Assembly: GCA_965247065.1 (NCBI GenBank)
Contig: CBDFGN010000006.1
Span: 4,030,001-4,094,000 of the forward strand
Source of the DNA: CBDFGN01 sp965247065
Lineage (GTDB): Bacteria; Bacteroidota; Bacteroidia; Cytophagales; Cyclobacteriaceae
Direction of reading: 5' to 3'
Length of the DNA: 64,000 nt
Below the pieces are notes generated by a model. That model was given only the letters and a program-made list of their open reading frames with translations, was not told where the DNA came from and did not search any database. Positions 17,830 to 26,805 of this stretch are shown here, piece by piece. A program made the translations under genes and the position numbers. The first letter of the stretch is position 1; every line of letters begins with the position of its first letter.

Positions 17830-18136
17830 AGGTAGATTTGTACGAGTTACTGCGGAGGTCTCGTTTTGAAGTTACTTCTTTTTAGAACCTTTGTCCAGCC
17901 ACCGCACGAAGATCATATCCGGAAGCCTGCAATGCAACTTTCAAGATTCGGAGATCCGGAAGTGTGGGTTGTTGAAGTTTGGCGGGAATCAGGGATTCCG
18001 AGGCCCCTATGTTAGCAATTCCTCCTGTCCCGGAATAGAAATAAGATGTTTCCAAGCTTCAAGATCAATTCCTTCCAATTCAGCGAAGGACATCTTATAT
18101 TGGGATTGCATTAGTAGGTAGCTAAGCCAGAATTTT
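17830..18136. other. Intergenic stretch with a possible minus-strand gene relic
   Basis: On the minus strand, bases about 18008-18130 read as an uninterrupted protein-like stretch containing KMSFAELEGIDLEAWKHL and SIPGQEELLT before a stop, but there is no start codon or upstream domain. It may be the tail of a decayed gene whose 5' end was lost when the RraA-like gene region came to lie there. I do not recognise the family. Confidence 0.3.
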
Positions 18137-18982
18137 ATGAAAACAAAAGCAATTACACGGAGGGAATTTGTTAATTCGTCAGCGACCCTAACTGCCGGGG
18201 CGATGATTCCCCAACCCTTTCAAGCACCTAAATCCAAACCAATGAAAGAATCTCAATTATCCACCTCACAATTGCAATTGCTGGGGAAATATGATACCCC
18301 TACGGTTTGCAATGTTATCGAACTATTCAACGTACGCCCCAGAAATACGGGATATATGGACCAAAGAATCAAGGCCTGCTTTCCCGAAATGCGGCCGATG
18401 GTTGGATATGCGTTGACGGCGACGTTTCGCTCAGCCGCAAGGCAGGATACCGATTCGTATTCGACACTGGACCAGCAAATTAAAGCCTTTAGCGAAAGCC
18501 CGGCCCCCCCTGTTATTGTTTTTCAGGATCTTGACAGCCCAACAGCAGCGGCGACATTTGGAGAAATTATGTGTACATCCTATCAAAAATTTGGAGCAAC
18601 CGGGATAATCACCAGTGGAGCGGGAAGAGACCTTGACCAGGTACAGGCATTAGGATTTCCAGCTTTTACTGATGGAACTATTTGTGCCCACGGCTATACC
18701 CGTATCCCTTCAATCCAGGAATCGGTCCATGTAGGTGGAATTACCATCCATCCCGGAGATCTTCTGCATGGTGACCTAAATGGAGTAACTACAATACCAC
18801 TGGAGATAGCCTCCGAGATTCCCGAAGCCTGCGAGGTTTTCGTGAAGGCTGAGGGCATCATAATCGATTATTTGCACGGTGATCAGGTGACACTAGACGG
18901 TTTTGGGGAAAGCAAGTCTGAAGCCGGCAAAATGATTGATGAATTAAGACAGCGACTGGCGGTGAAAATTAACGAAAGATGA
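18137..18982 (+). CDS. RraA-family protein with Tat signal
   Basis: The 281-residue protein starts with a Tat-like signal (TRREFVNSSA followed by a hydrophobic stretch), then an RraA fold: DTPTVCNVIELF, a glycine-rich strand region, and the family's signature TSGAGRDLDQVQALGFPAF with the conserved R-D pair, then HPGDLLHGDLNGV. RraA-like enzymes include HMG/CHA aldolases and oxaloacetate decarboxylases; true RraA inhibits RNase E. The export signal favours an enzyme over the regulator. It sits alone between the two insertion elements. Confidence 0.75.
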   Translation: MKTKAITRREFVNSSATLTAGAMIPQPFQAPKSKPMKESQLSTSQLQLLGKYDTPTVCNVIELFNVRPRNTGYMDQRIKACFPEMRPMVGYALTATFRSAARQDTDSYSTLDQQIKAFSESPAPPVIVFQDLDSPTAAATFGEIMCTSYQKFGATGIITSGAGRDLDQVQALGFPAFTDGTICAHGYTRIPSIQESVHVGGITIHPGDLLHGDLNGVTTIPLEIASEIPEACEVFVKAEGIIIDYLHGDQVTLDGFGESKSEAGKMIDELRQRLAVKINER

Positions 18983-19302
18983 CTTGCAAACGGTTGCGTT
19001 GGCCGAAAGTCACAAAGTAGGTTAATCTAGCCCCAGATGCTGCGGAAGAGCTCCCGCTCATTTACGAGTGACGTAACACTTGGCATTACGCCACGCAAGC
19101 GCGGAGTTCTGCAAACCTGAAAACGGTTTTGAAATGGTTCCTATCCTCAATGAAGAGGCACAATCTTACGAGGATATCCCAGAAGATAGTTTACACTTAA
19201 GCCCAGCTTGTGTCTCACTTTGCCTGTCTTCCACAAATATTTGTCACCTGAGTCTACTTTACTGATTAATTTCTGTAATTCCTTCGGATCATAAAACCTA
19301 AT

Positions 19303-20337
19303 TAACGTGAGTTCGACAATAAGGAATGATTAAAGAGCGAGAAAGAGTTGACCGGTGTCCTGGTAGTTCAATTTGATTGAGGGCTTTTTTTCGCAAAAGT
19401 TGTAAGCGATTAAAGCCGAGAAAAGGTTGGTAAGGAAATTAGTTGGGCTCCTGTGCCTGGAGTGTTCAATCTGGAAGATGTTTTTAAGTTGATCAATGAT
19501 AGTCTCACAAATAGCCCTTTTACGGAGCATTATAGCATCCATGATGGGGGTTAAGGATGAGGACTTCATATTGCGTTTGAGTTTGGTTATCAGATGGACT
19601 CCGCGGAAGAACAGATTTTTAAAAAGTTCCTTACTGATGTAGCCTTTATCACCAAAGAGCTTTCCGAATAATTTCTTAATAAACCGTTCAATTTTAAGAG
19701 GCTTTCTGTCATCCACATTGCCCGGTGTGAGCATAAAATCGATGATTTCACCCGTATCAGCAGTGATAAGATGGAGCTTAAACCCGTAGAACCATCCGAT
19801 GGAACAATGGCCTCTTTTAGCTAACCCTTCAAATACTTTATGGTTATGGATCCGTCTGTTATGACAGACCCTTAACGGAGTGCTGTCTATAAAACTTATA
19901 CCTGTACACTGTCCAGTCCCTTGTGTTTTCAGATAAATAGCCATTGGCAGAAGACTTCCACTACAAAGTTCTACCATTCGGTTATAGCTTACCACATCAG
20001 GAAAGAAGGAGCGCAAGTGGCCACAAACGTATGTGTTGTAAAAGGTCTTGAAATTTCGATATCCTGAGATCTGGAACAAGACCTGTATAGTCATTACTTC
20101 GGATAAAGAAAGCTTACCAGGTTTGTTGCGCTTTTTACTTCCCAGCAATCTTTTTTCCAATTTTGGGACAAAATCCAGACAAAAATCGTCAATGGAACAA
20201 AAAATTTCAGTAATTTTAGTAGCAGTTAACATAGGTAGAAATATTAGTTATTTTGTTGATTGTCAATGACTTAATATACTAATTTTCTGCCTTTTTTCTA
20301 TCAATAAACTACTCTATTTTATATCGAACTCACGTTA
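19303..20337 (-). mobile_element. IS982-family insertion sequence
   Basis: The element is bounded by a 14-bp perfect inverted repeat: TAACGTGAGTTCGA at 19303-19316 and its complement at 20324-20337. It carries one transposase gene on the minus strand. It lies inside the methyltransferase gene. A target duplication could not be assigned with certainty because both flanks are AT-rich (possibly TAA). Boundaries could be off by a few bases. Confidence 0.8.
19330..20232 (-). CDS. IS982-family DDE transposase
   Basis: The 300-residue protein has an N-terminal helical region (LSLSEVMTIQVLFQISGYRNFKTFY), then the DDE core: SFIDSTPLRVCHNRRIHNHKVFEG with the first aspartate, FMLTPGNVDDRKPL with the second, FGDKGYISKEL, and the glutamate region KRAICETIIDQLKNIFQIEHSRHRSP. 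This is the canonical IS982 transposase, full length and without lesions, so the element may still be mobile. Same strand as the gene it interrupts. Confidence 0.9.
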   Translation of the reverse strand: MLTATKITEIFCSIDDFCLDFVPKLEKRLLGSKKRNKPGKLSLSEVMTIQVLFQISGYRNFKTFYNTYVCGHLRSFFPDVVSYNRMVELCSGSLLPMAIYLKTQGTGQCTGISFIDSTPLRVCHNRRIHNHKVFEGLAKRGHCSIGWFYGFKLHLITADTGEIIDFMLTPGNVDDRKPLKIERFIKKLFGKLFGDKGYISKELFKNLFFRGVHLITKLKRNMKSSSLTPIMDAIMLRKRAICETIIDQLKNIFQIEHSRHRSPTNFLTNLFSALIAYNFCEKKPSIKLNYQDTGQLFLAL

Positions 20338-21096
20338 TTTACGGAAATCAACCCATCCCAAATGGTACATATTGGAATTAGTGGAAGAATATAGGTAAAG
20401 AATATTCTGCTTATTCTGAATGGACGAAAGAACGGAGTAAACAAGAAAAACATAATAGGGTGAAAAATGACTATTCCAAGCAGCAGTACGATATTTTTGT
20501 CTCCCCCATCGAAAATTGCAATGGACCTTTCATTGTCTACTGCGTTTCTCAGAATTCTCCTAGCGGCTGCGGGTCTAAAATGGTGAAATGCCGAGAACAT
20601 CGTTCTGAGCCCGTTTAGATCGTTTGGAACGTCCAGGGCGTCAATTGGCTGGGCGATAAATGTTATCTTCCCCTGGCTGAGCTTTTCCAGGTGCTCAAAG
20701 GCACGAAGGTTAGGAAATTTATCGGTTAACGTAATGTAAAGATCCTCACCTGTCAATTCCATCAAATTTCTCCTTACACGCTCAATGGCCCCCCCACCGC
20801 CAGAACATAAATCGATAATCCTCCTCTGTCCCGATTTTTCTAAGCATTCTTTTAGCAATGGGACAATGGGTTGGTAAAAGTTAATCACTCCAAGCACGAA
20901 TCCTAAATAGTCCACCATACCCTCTCGAATCACCGAGGGAAACCATGGTAAATCCTCAAATTCAAAAAGCTGTAATCGCATTCAGAGATGTAAACAAAAG
21001 CGCCCGATGTCCATCACTCTATCCTTTGGCCATGTATTGATCAAATAATTGGGATTGTCCCTATTGCTACCTCAATTGCAACCTCAGTTACAAACC

Positions 21097-21116
21097 TCCA
21101 CCGTCTACCGTCCTCG
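21097..21116. repeat. Short heptanucleotide array after the SDR stop codon
   Basis: TCCACCG, TCTACCG, then TCCTCG directly abut the SDR stop (TGA on the minus strand at 21117-21119). The unit is the same as the nine-copy array at 13071-13133, in the same place relative to a stop codon. Confidence 0.65.
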
Positions 21117-21896
21117 TCAGTCAAACGCCCCAATAACTTTTTGATCATAATCTACCACCGCACCGGTCATTACGCCGCCCTGATCACTGAGGATTAGGGT
21201 AACAAGCTGAGCCAACTCCTTGGGTTGGGCCAGTTTGCCCATTGGAACTTCGGCTTCAGCTTTTTCGAGCCAGTTATCCGCAGCTTGGTGGAATTCCTTT
21301 TGAACGGCGTGTTCGCCCGGAGTATCCATCCATCCCGGGAGAATGGCATTTACCCTGATACGATTTCGGAGTTGGGAGTGGGCAACATTTTTGGTGAGCG
21401 CAATAAGTCCACCTTTAGAAGCCACGTAGGGAGTAAGCATAGGCTGCCCGCCATAGGCGGAAGTGGAGAGAATGTTTATGATCGATCCTTCGGTTTTTTC
21501 CCGTTGCATAATTTTGATGCATCCTTGCATGAGCAAGAAGGGAGCCCTTAGGTTAACCGACATGTGCGATTCCCACATGTTCACAGTAGTGTTCTCGATT
21601 GTGCCCCGATGGGTATGTCCCGCGCAATTGACCAATCCATCCACTCTTCCGAATTTCCGATCCATCGCCTCGATTATCTTTTGGCAATCTTCCGGCTTGC
21701 TCAGTTCCGCGGGTACGAAGAGGACTTCCGCACCATGTTGTTCAACTGCGTCGATAGCTTGAGCACTCATTCGGTCTGTCCGACTTTGCAATACAATCCC
21801 GGTGGCACCTTCTTCAGCTAGTTTTTCGGCTATGGTTTGGCCGAGCCCACCACTGGCGCTGCCGGTTACGAGCGCGATTTTATCCTTATAGATCAT
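21117..21896 (-). CDS. Short-chain dehydrogenase/reductase (SDR)
   Basis: The 259-residue protein is a classical SDR: cofactor loop TGSASGGLGQTIAE near residue 11, LVNCAG, catalytic serine in ILSTSAYGG, catalytic Y-x-x-x-K in YVASKGG, and the PGW motif after the active site. It oxidises or reduces an alcohol/carbonyl using NAD(P). It lies about 410 nt downstream of the inositol genes and in the same direction. It might act on a cyclitol or sugar, but the gap makes a shared operon uncertain. Confidence 0.85.
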   Translation of the reverse strand: MIYKDKIALVTGSASGGLGQTIAEKLAEEGATGIVLQSRTDRMSAQAIDAVEQHGAEVLFVPAELSKPEDCQKIIEAMDRKFGRVDGLVNCAGHTHRGTIENTTVNMWESHMSVNLRAPFLLMQGCIKIMQREKTEGSIINILSTSAYGGQPMLTPYVASKGGLIALTKNVAHSQLRNRIRVNAILPGWMDTPGEHAVQKEFHQAADNWLEKAEAEVPMGKLAQPKELAQLVTLILSDQGGVMTGAVVDYDQKVIGAFD

Positions 21897-22306
21897 CGGT
21901 AAATTTGTATTTCAGCAATTAGCGAAGAAATATTAATTATCAAACTAGGTCTGAGCAGTGGCAATTCAACCAAGTATTTCGGAAATTTTCATCGGTCTTT
22001 TTTCCAAATGGGAGCACGTGGCGGCCAAACCAACAACAATCAACATAAGTCCGTCGCGACCCCTCACCAGCATCGGGTCCCCTTGGTGACGGCATGCAAA
22101 AGGCTCGCATCTGGTCTATGTTGGTGTCTAGCTTCCTGTCAAAAAGAAATTGTACGAAAAGGATTCTGGAACATTCTCGGTGCTGTAAAACCTATGATTA
22201 TCGGCGCTCTTGTTATGGACATTACCATTCCCTGCAAACCAAACATCTCCATTCCCCGGTCTGCCCAATTTCCGGTTCAAATTTGAACCCCTTACCGGTC
22301 AAATAT
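21897..22306. other. Intergenic stretch, nothing recognised
   Basis: 410 bases between the mmsA stop and the SDR start. Short plus-strand frames exist, but none has a recognisable protein. No clear hairpin or promoter was seen. Confidence 0.3.
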
Positions 22307-23782
22307 CTAAAACTTGCGACTCCACTCTTTGGGCCATCTTTCGATAACAACCTTAGTTTGAGTAAAAAATTCTATCGCATGTCGTCCCTGCCCGTGCAAG
22401 TCACCAAAAAAACTGTCCTTCCATCCGCTGAAAGGAAACTGGGCCAGCGGAGCGGCCACGCCAATATTTATACCAATGTTTCCGGCCATCACCTCCTTTC
22501 TGAACTTTCGGGCACTGGCGCCGCTGGATGTGAACAGGCAGGCCATATTGCCATACCGGCCGCTGTTTACGAAAGCAATAGCTTCCTCCACAGTAGTGAA
22601 TTGCAGCAAACTCATTACCGGACCAAAGATCTCTGTGTTAATAATCTCACCGTCCAAAGCGACGTTCTCCAATATAGTGGGAGTAAGAAAATTTCCGTTC
22701 TCGTAGCCCACTATGCTGGCCTCTCTGCCATCAAGCAAGGGGCGGGCTCCTTCATCGATCCCTTTCTGGATCAGCCCATTTATCCTTTCCTTACTCTCGG
22801 GAGTTATCACCGGCCCCATCTCAATACCTTCATCCAGACCAAAGCCGGTGGTTCTTGATCTTGCACTTTCCACAATAGCGTCCCGGAAATCTCCCTGGCT
22901 ATCACCTACAGAGATGATGGTGGAGGCAGCCAGACATCTTTGACCTGCACATCCGTACACACTATCGTTAATGATCCTAGTGGTCATTTCGATATCTGCG
23001 TCCGGCAAAACGATCACCGGGTTCTTGGCTCCTCCTTGGGCCTGAACCCTTTTACCATTAGCAGTAGCCGTTGAATATATGTACTTGGCCACTTTGGTAG
23101 AACCGACAAAGCTAACCGCGTTCACTCCGTTATGGGTAAGCAAGGCATCAACCGTGTCTTTTCCCCCATGCACCAAGTTAAGCACGCCTTTGGGAAGGTC
23201 GAGCTGTTCGATTAGCTCAAAGACCTTCTTCATTGTCATGGGCACTTTCTCAGATGGCTTAACGATGAAAGTGTTGCCGCAGGCGACGGCATAGGGCAAA
23301 AACCAAAAAGGGATCATCCCGGGAAAATTAAACGGAGCGATGCAAGCGCAGACTCCTACCGGCTGCCGGATCACAAACTCGTCAATCCCGGTCGCAACAT
23401 CCTCCGAAAACTCACTCTGCATAAGCGCTGGGGTACCACAGGCCATCTCAACATTCTCGATTGCCCGGGTTAGCTCCCCCAATGATTCCCCCTTGGTTTT
23501 TCCACATTCGGTTGTAATAATCTGGGCTATTTCCTCTTTGTGCCTCTCTAAGAGCGTTTTAAGCTTGAATAAGTATTGTACTCTCTGGTTTACCGGGGTT
23601 CGACTCCAGTCTAGAAAAGCTGTAGCAGCAGCTTCAACCGCGGATTCAATATCTTTGGCATTCGCCTTGCCGTTAGGCACCTTTACCAGGATCTCCTGGT
23701 TGGCCGGATTGGTGACATCCACAGTCTGACTCTCATTACTGTTTTGCCAGTTTCCGTTGATATAATTGCTTAGCACTTCCAT
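22307..23782 (-). CDS. mmsA: Methylmalonate/malonate-semialdehyde dehydrogenase (CoA-acylating)
   Basis: The 491-residue aldehyde dehydrogenase carries APFNFPGMIPFWFLPYAVACGN, the nucleotide loop SFVGSTKVAKYI, and the catalytic cysteine in GCAGQRCLAAS, all diagnostic of the MmsA/IolA subgroup. It converts malonate semialdehyde to acetyl-CoA and CO2 (or methylmalonate semialdehyde to propionyl-CoA) with NAD and CoA. Here it is the last gene of the inositol set (53 nt after iolC), so the IolA role is likely. The start is ATG; the C-terminal KEWSRKF end is complete. Confidence 0.9.
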   Translation of the reverse strand: MEVLSNYINGNWQNSNESQTVDVTNPANQEILVKVPNGKANAKDIESAVEAAATAFLDWSRTPVNQRVQYLFKLKTLLERHKEEIAQIITTECGKTKGESLGELTRAIENVEMACGTPALMQSEFSEDVATGIDEFVIRQPVGVCACIAPFNFPGMIPFWFLPYAVACGNTFIVKPSEKVPMTMKKVFELIEQLDLPKGVLNLVHGGKDTVDALLTHNGVNAVSFVGSTKVAKYIYSTATANGKRVQAQGGAKNPVIVLPDADIEMTTRIINDSVYGCAGQRCLAASTIISVGDSQGDFRDAIVESARSRTTGFGLDEGIEMGPVITPESKERINGLIQKGIDEGARPLLDGREASIVGYENGNFLTPTILENVALDGEIINTEIFGPVMSLLQFTTVEEAIAFVNSGRYGNMACLFTSSGASARKFRKEVMAGNIGINIGVAAPLAQFPFSGWKDSFFGDLHGQGRHAIEFFTQTKVVIERWPKEWSRKF

Positions 23783-23835
23783 ATTTTGATTATATCAGAG
23801 GATTTATCAACTCATTGCCAAATTCTTTCCTCGAT

Positions 23836-24852
23836 TCAATATCCGCCTCTTTCCTTTATGAATTCACTGATTTGGCTAAATGTCGGGGAGAAGTTAGCAC
23901 AACCTGGCTGGGTCACCAAGTACGCTCCGCAAGCATTGGCGAGCCGACAGCTCTTGAACATATCCCAACCTTTGGCATAGCCATAAATAAACCCTGCCCC
24001 AAACCCATCCCCTGCACCAAGTATATTCAGTACTTCCACAGGAAAGCCAGGAACGGACTGCACTTTCCCGCTTTTATGGTGTATTTCGCAACCACCCCTG
24101 CCGGTTTTAAGAACCAGAGATTCGATCCCGGAGGCAAGAGTCGTCTTAATCCCTTCTTCCAGGTTTCCGGTAATCTCAGGAGCCGATATTTGTTGATCCT
24201 TAATTACGACCTGATCCTTGTTCTTCAATACAGCCGCCAGCACCTCCTCAGTTGTCCCTAATGCAAGTGTGCAGTACTTCAAAAACGCACGGATGTATAC
24301 CCCAAAAGCCCGAATATCATGCCATTGGTCGGCCCTAAAATCCATATCCAAAATTACCGGAACATTTGAATCGTTGGCCTTTTCGGCGGCGTAAAACGTC
24401 GTCGAGCGGGAAGGTTCCCGGCTCAAGGCGGTACCGCTAACTTCCACAACCTTGAACTGTTCGATATTTATTTTGTCCACATCGTCAATTGTGATTTCCA
24501 TATCCGCCGCATTGTCCCGATAATAAACTAAAGGAAATTTATCAGGCGGTTCAATACCTAATATGACAGCACTGGTTCGGGCGTCCTGAACTTTGGAGAT
24601 GAGCTCCACAGAAACGTTTTCCTTACGGAGAAAATTTAATATGAAATCTCCGACCTTATCCTGTCCAATGCCGGTAAAGATCGCCGTTGACAACCCCAAT
24701 CGCTGTGCTCCCACGGCTATATTCAGGGGTGACCCCCCCACAAAGGCATCGAAGCCGGTTATATCCACGAAAGGAGCCCCAATGTTTTGGGAATACAGGT
24801 CGATGGAGGAACGACCAATAGTTAAAAGATCATATTTTTTATCTGAAGACAT
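23836..24852 (-). CDS. iolC: 5-dehydro-2-deoxygluconokinase
   Basis: The 338-residue PfkB-family kinase shows the N-terminal signature GGSPLNIAVGAQRLG and the C-terminal NILGAGDGFGAGFIYG with the catalytic aspartate. IolC phosphorylates 2-deoxy-5-keto-gluconate in myo-inositol breakdown. The start (SSDKKYDLLTIGRSSIDLY) is typical for IolC rather than ribokinases. It lies between iolB (33 nt) and mmsA (53 nt). Confidence 0.9.
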   Translation of the reverse strand: MSSDKKYDLLTIGRSSIDLYSQNIGAPFVDITGFDAFVGGSPLNIAVGAQRLGLSTAIFTGIGQDKVGDFILNFLRKENVSVELISKVQDARTSAVILGIEPPDKFPLVYYRDNAADMEITIDDVDKINIEQFKVVEVSGTALSREPSRSTTFYAAEKANDSNVPVILDMDFRADQWHDIRAFGVYIRAFLKYCTLALGTTEEVLAAVLKNKDQVVIKDQQISAPEITGNLEEGIKTTLASGIESLVLKTGRGGCEIHHKSGKVQSVPGFPVEVLNILGAGDGFGAGFIYGYAKGWDMFKSCRLANACGAYLVTQPGCANFSPTFSQISEFIKERGGY

Positions 24853-24885
24853 CGCTTTTGGTAAGTTTGGAAAGTGATGAGGAGG

Positions 24886-25761
24886 TTATTGATTCATTGC
24901 GGCTGTCACCATTGGAATTCTGGGATCTTTGCCTTTCCAGCTGTCAAATATCCATTGGTGGTCCGGGTCTGGAGTATTGGCCAGTGATTGATCACTACCG
25001 GCCAGGAAGTTCAGATAATAAACATTATACCCATGACCTGCTGCCACTGGGTGATATCCCCTGGGAACCAGGACGACATCGTTGTTAGCCGCGATTGCCA
25101 TTTCGTTCAATTCACTATCCGCCGTGTATACCCGTTGAAAAGCAAAACCTTCAGGCTTGTCGATTTTGTAAAAATAGGTTTCGACCAGCTCGGCTTCTTT
25201 TAAGTTACCCTGGTCATCGATGATCCTTTGATCGTGTTTGTGGGCTGGAAATGAACTCCAGTTTCCGGACGGGGTGTAAACTTCCACCGCCACCAGCCGA
25301 TGACAATCAAAACCGGGCTGAATTAAGTCGTTTATTTGCCTGGTGGCGTTATCTCCGCCCCTGATCTCAATAGAAACCTCATCAGGTGTCTTAAAGTGGG
25401 CAGAATGGTCTTGATCGGTCTCACACCAGCCGTAAGCCAGATCCAGGACATCGCTGGTTGCCTCAATACTGAATTCAGTATTGCGGGGTAAATACAGACT
25501 ATGTGCAACACCACTAAAAACATCCTTCCTTCCATTGACAGTTTCCCAGCTCCCTTTGTCCGTTTTAGCCCGATAATTGCCCGATAGTAGGATTAGACCA
25601 TATTCATTATCTCCGGTAAATCCATCCCAGGATTTTCCCCGGTCAATGACTCTGGCAGCAAAGTTCAACAAGGGCCAACCGACTTCCTGATCTGTTATGT
25701 GATGATAGACTTCTTCATCTACTGGGTGACAGAGCAGCGGGTATTTGTTATCTCTTTTCAT
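24886..25761 (-). CDS. iolB: 5-deoxy-glucuronate isomerase
   Basis: The 291-residue cupin-type protein converts 5-deoxy-glucuronate to 2-deoxy-5-keto-gluconate. Landmarks are FAARVIDRGKSW, SGVAHSLYLPR, WSSFPAHKHD with metal-binding histidines, ETYFYKI, and VPRGYHPVAAGHGYNVYYLNFLAG with the last histidine ligands. Length and start are normal. It lies 26 nt after iolE in the same direction. Confidence 0.92.
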   Translation of the reverse strand: MKRDNKYPLLCHPVDEEVYHHITDQEVGWPLLNFAARVIDRGKSWDGFTGDNEYGLILLSGNYRAKTDKGSWETVNGRKDVFSGVAHSLYLPRNTEFSIEATSDVLDLAYGWCETDQDHSAHFKTPDEVSIEIRGGDNATRQINDLIQPGFDCHRLVAVEVYTPSGNWSSFPAHKHDQRIIDDQGNLKEAELVETYFYKIDKPEGFAFQRVYTADSELNEMAIAANNDVVLVPRGYHPVAAGHGYNVYYLNFLAGSDQSLANTPDPDHQWIFDSWKGKDPRIPMVTAAMNQ

Positions 25762-25787
25762 ATTCTAGGTGGTCCTCATAATCAATT

Positions 25788-26687
25788 TTAGTGGCCTGTT
25801 GGCAATTGATCATCCAGGTAATTCTTGGCCATGATGGCATATTCCAACGGGTTTGCTAAGGCCGGATCTTGCTCCGCCTCAACTACCAGCCATCCCTCGT
25901 AGCCCGCTTCTTTCAGTATTCGGAAAATTGCCGGGAAATCTACCGATCCTTCCGGATCCCCGGGAACGGTAAAAACCCCGGCGATTACGGAGTCCAGGAA
26001 ACTGAACCTGTCTTTTTTGGCCCGGGACCTAATAGGCAGTCGAACATCCTTCAAATGAACATGCGCTACCCGTTCCTGATATTTATTCAGTGCAGCTACC
26101 GGATCTTCTCCAGCGAAAGCAAAATGACCGCAATCATAATTCAAAAATACGTAATTGGGATCGGTGTTTTCCAGAAGCCGGTCAACTTCGACCATTGACT
26201 GGATTCCGGTCCCCAGATGATGGTGATAGGCTAGCTTTACACCTCGATCCAAGGCAATCTTTCCCAATTCATTAATTCCATTAACGACCTTTTCCCATTC
26301 GTCTTTGGTAAAAACCACTTTCTCATCGAGAACAGGCACGGCCTGTCCGTGGATGCTATTTCCGAACTCAGCCCCCCCAATAAGTGTAGTCCCCATTGCC
26401 TCCAGAAAATTGAGACGTTCCTCGAATAATTGGCGGACCTCGCTCAAAGGTTTTGTGGTTAGCTCATAGGTAAACCAATAGTTGCAGACCTGCAACCTTC
26501 TAAGCTCAAGCGCCTTTCTTAATTGACTTGTATTCTCAGGAAATTTATGGCCGACCTCACACCCCTGGAATCCAGCCAGGGCCATTTCACTAACGCACTG
26601 TTCGAACGTAATTTCACCACCAAGCTCGGGGAGATCATCGTTAGTCCATCCAATAGGGGCGATGCCCAATTTTACTTTCAGTGCCAT
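25788..26687 (-). CDS. iolE: Myo-inosose-2 dehydratase
   Basis: The 299-residue TIM-barrel protein dehydrates scyllo-inosose to a trihydroxycyclohexane-dione. The opening LGIAPIGWTNDDLPELGG, with the TNDD motif, is diagnostic of IolE. YHHHLGTG, NYDCGHFAFAG, HVHLKDV and VVEAEQDP are the metal and substrate positions. It is the first gene of the iolE-iolB-iolC-mmsA run. IolD and IolG are not in the window. Confidence 0.92.
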   Translation of the reverse strand: MALKVKLGIAPIGWTNDDLPELGGEITFEQCVSEMALAGFQGCEVGHKFPENTSQLRKALELRRLQVCNYWFTYELTTKPLSEVRQLFEERLNFLEAMGTTLIGGAEFGNSIHGQAVPVLDEKVVFTKDEWEKVVNGINELGKIALDRGVKLAYHHHLGTGIQSMVEVDRLLENTDPNYVFLNYDCGHFAFAGEDPVAALNKYQERVAHVHLKDVRLPIRSRAKKDRFSFLDSVIAGVFTVPGDPEGSVDFPAIFRILKEAGYEGWLVVEAEQDPALANPLEYAIMAKNYLDDQLPTGH

Positions 26688-26805
26688 ACCAGCTAAGTTA
26701 TGAATGTGCCAGGTACGGTGCCAGAGATTTTTTTCTTGTTCTCCTTGAGTCTGTTCAGTACATCAAAGACAGCGAAACCCGTAATAACCTAGACTCTTTT
26801 GGGAT

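Larger units (their letters stand above)
19147..20981 (-). pseudogene. Class I methyltransferase-like gene interrupted by IS982
   Basis: The 5' part (20338-20981) encodes an SAM-methyltransferase-like protein with IIDLCSGGGGAIERV (SAM motif I), an aspartate-containing motif II (YITLTDKFPN) and two C-terminal hydrophobic helices, running to PICTIWDGLISV. There it hits the IS. On the other side, 19147-19302 encodes the missing tail in the same direction (RFYDPKELQKLI, KYLWKTGKV, VNYLLGYP) to a TGA at 19147-19149. The two pieces are clearly one former gene of about 265 codons. Substrate unknown. Confidence 0.8.
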
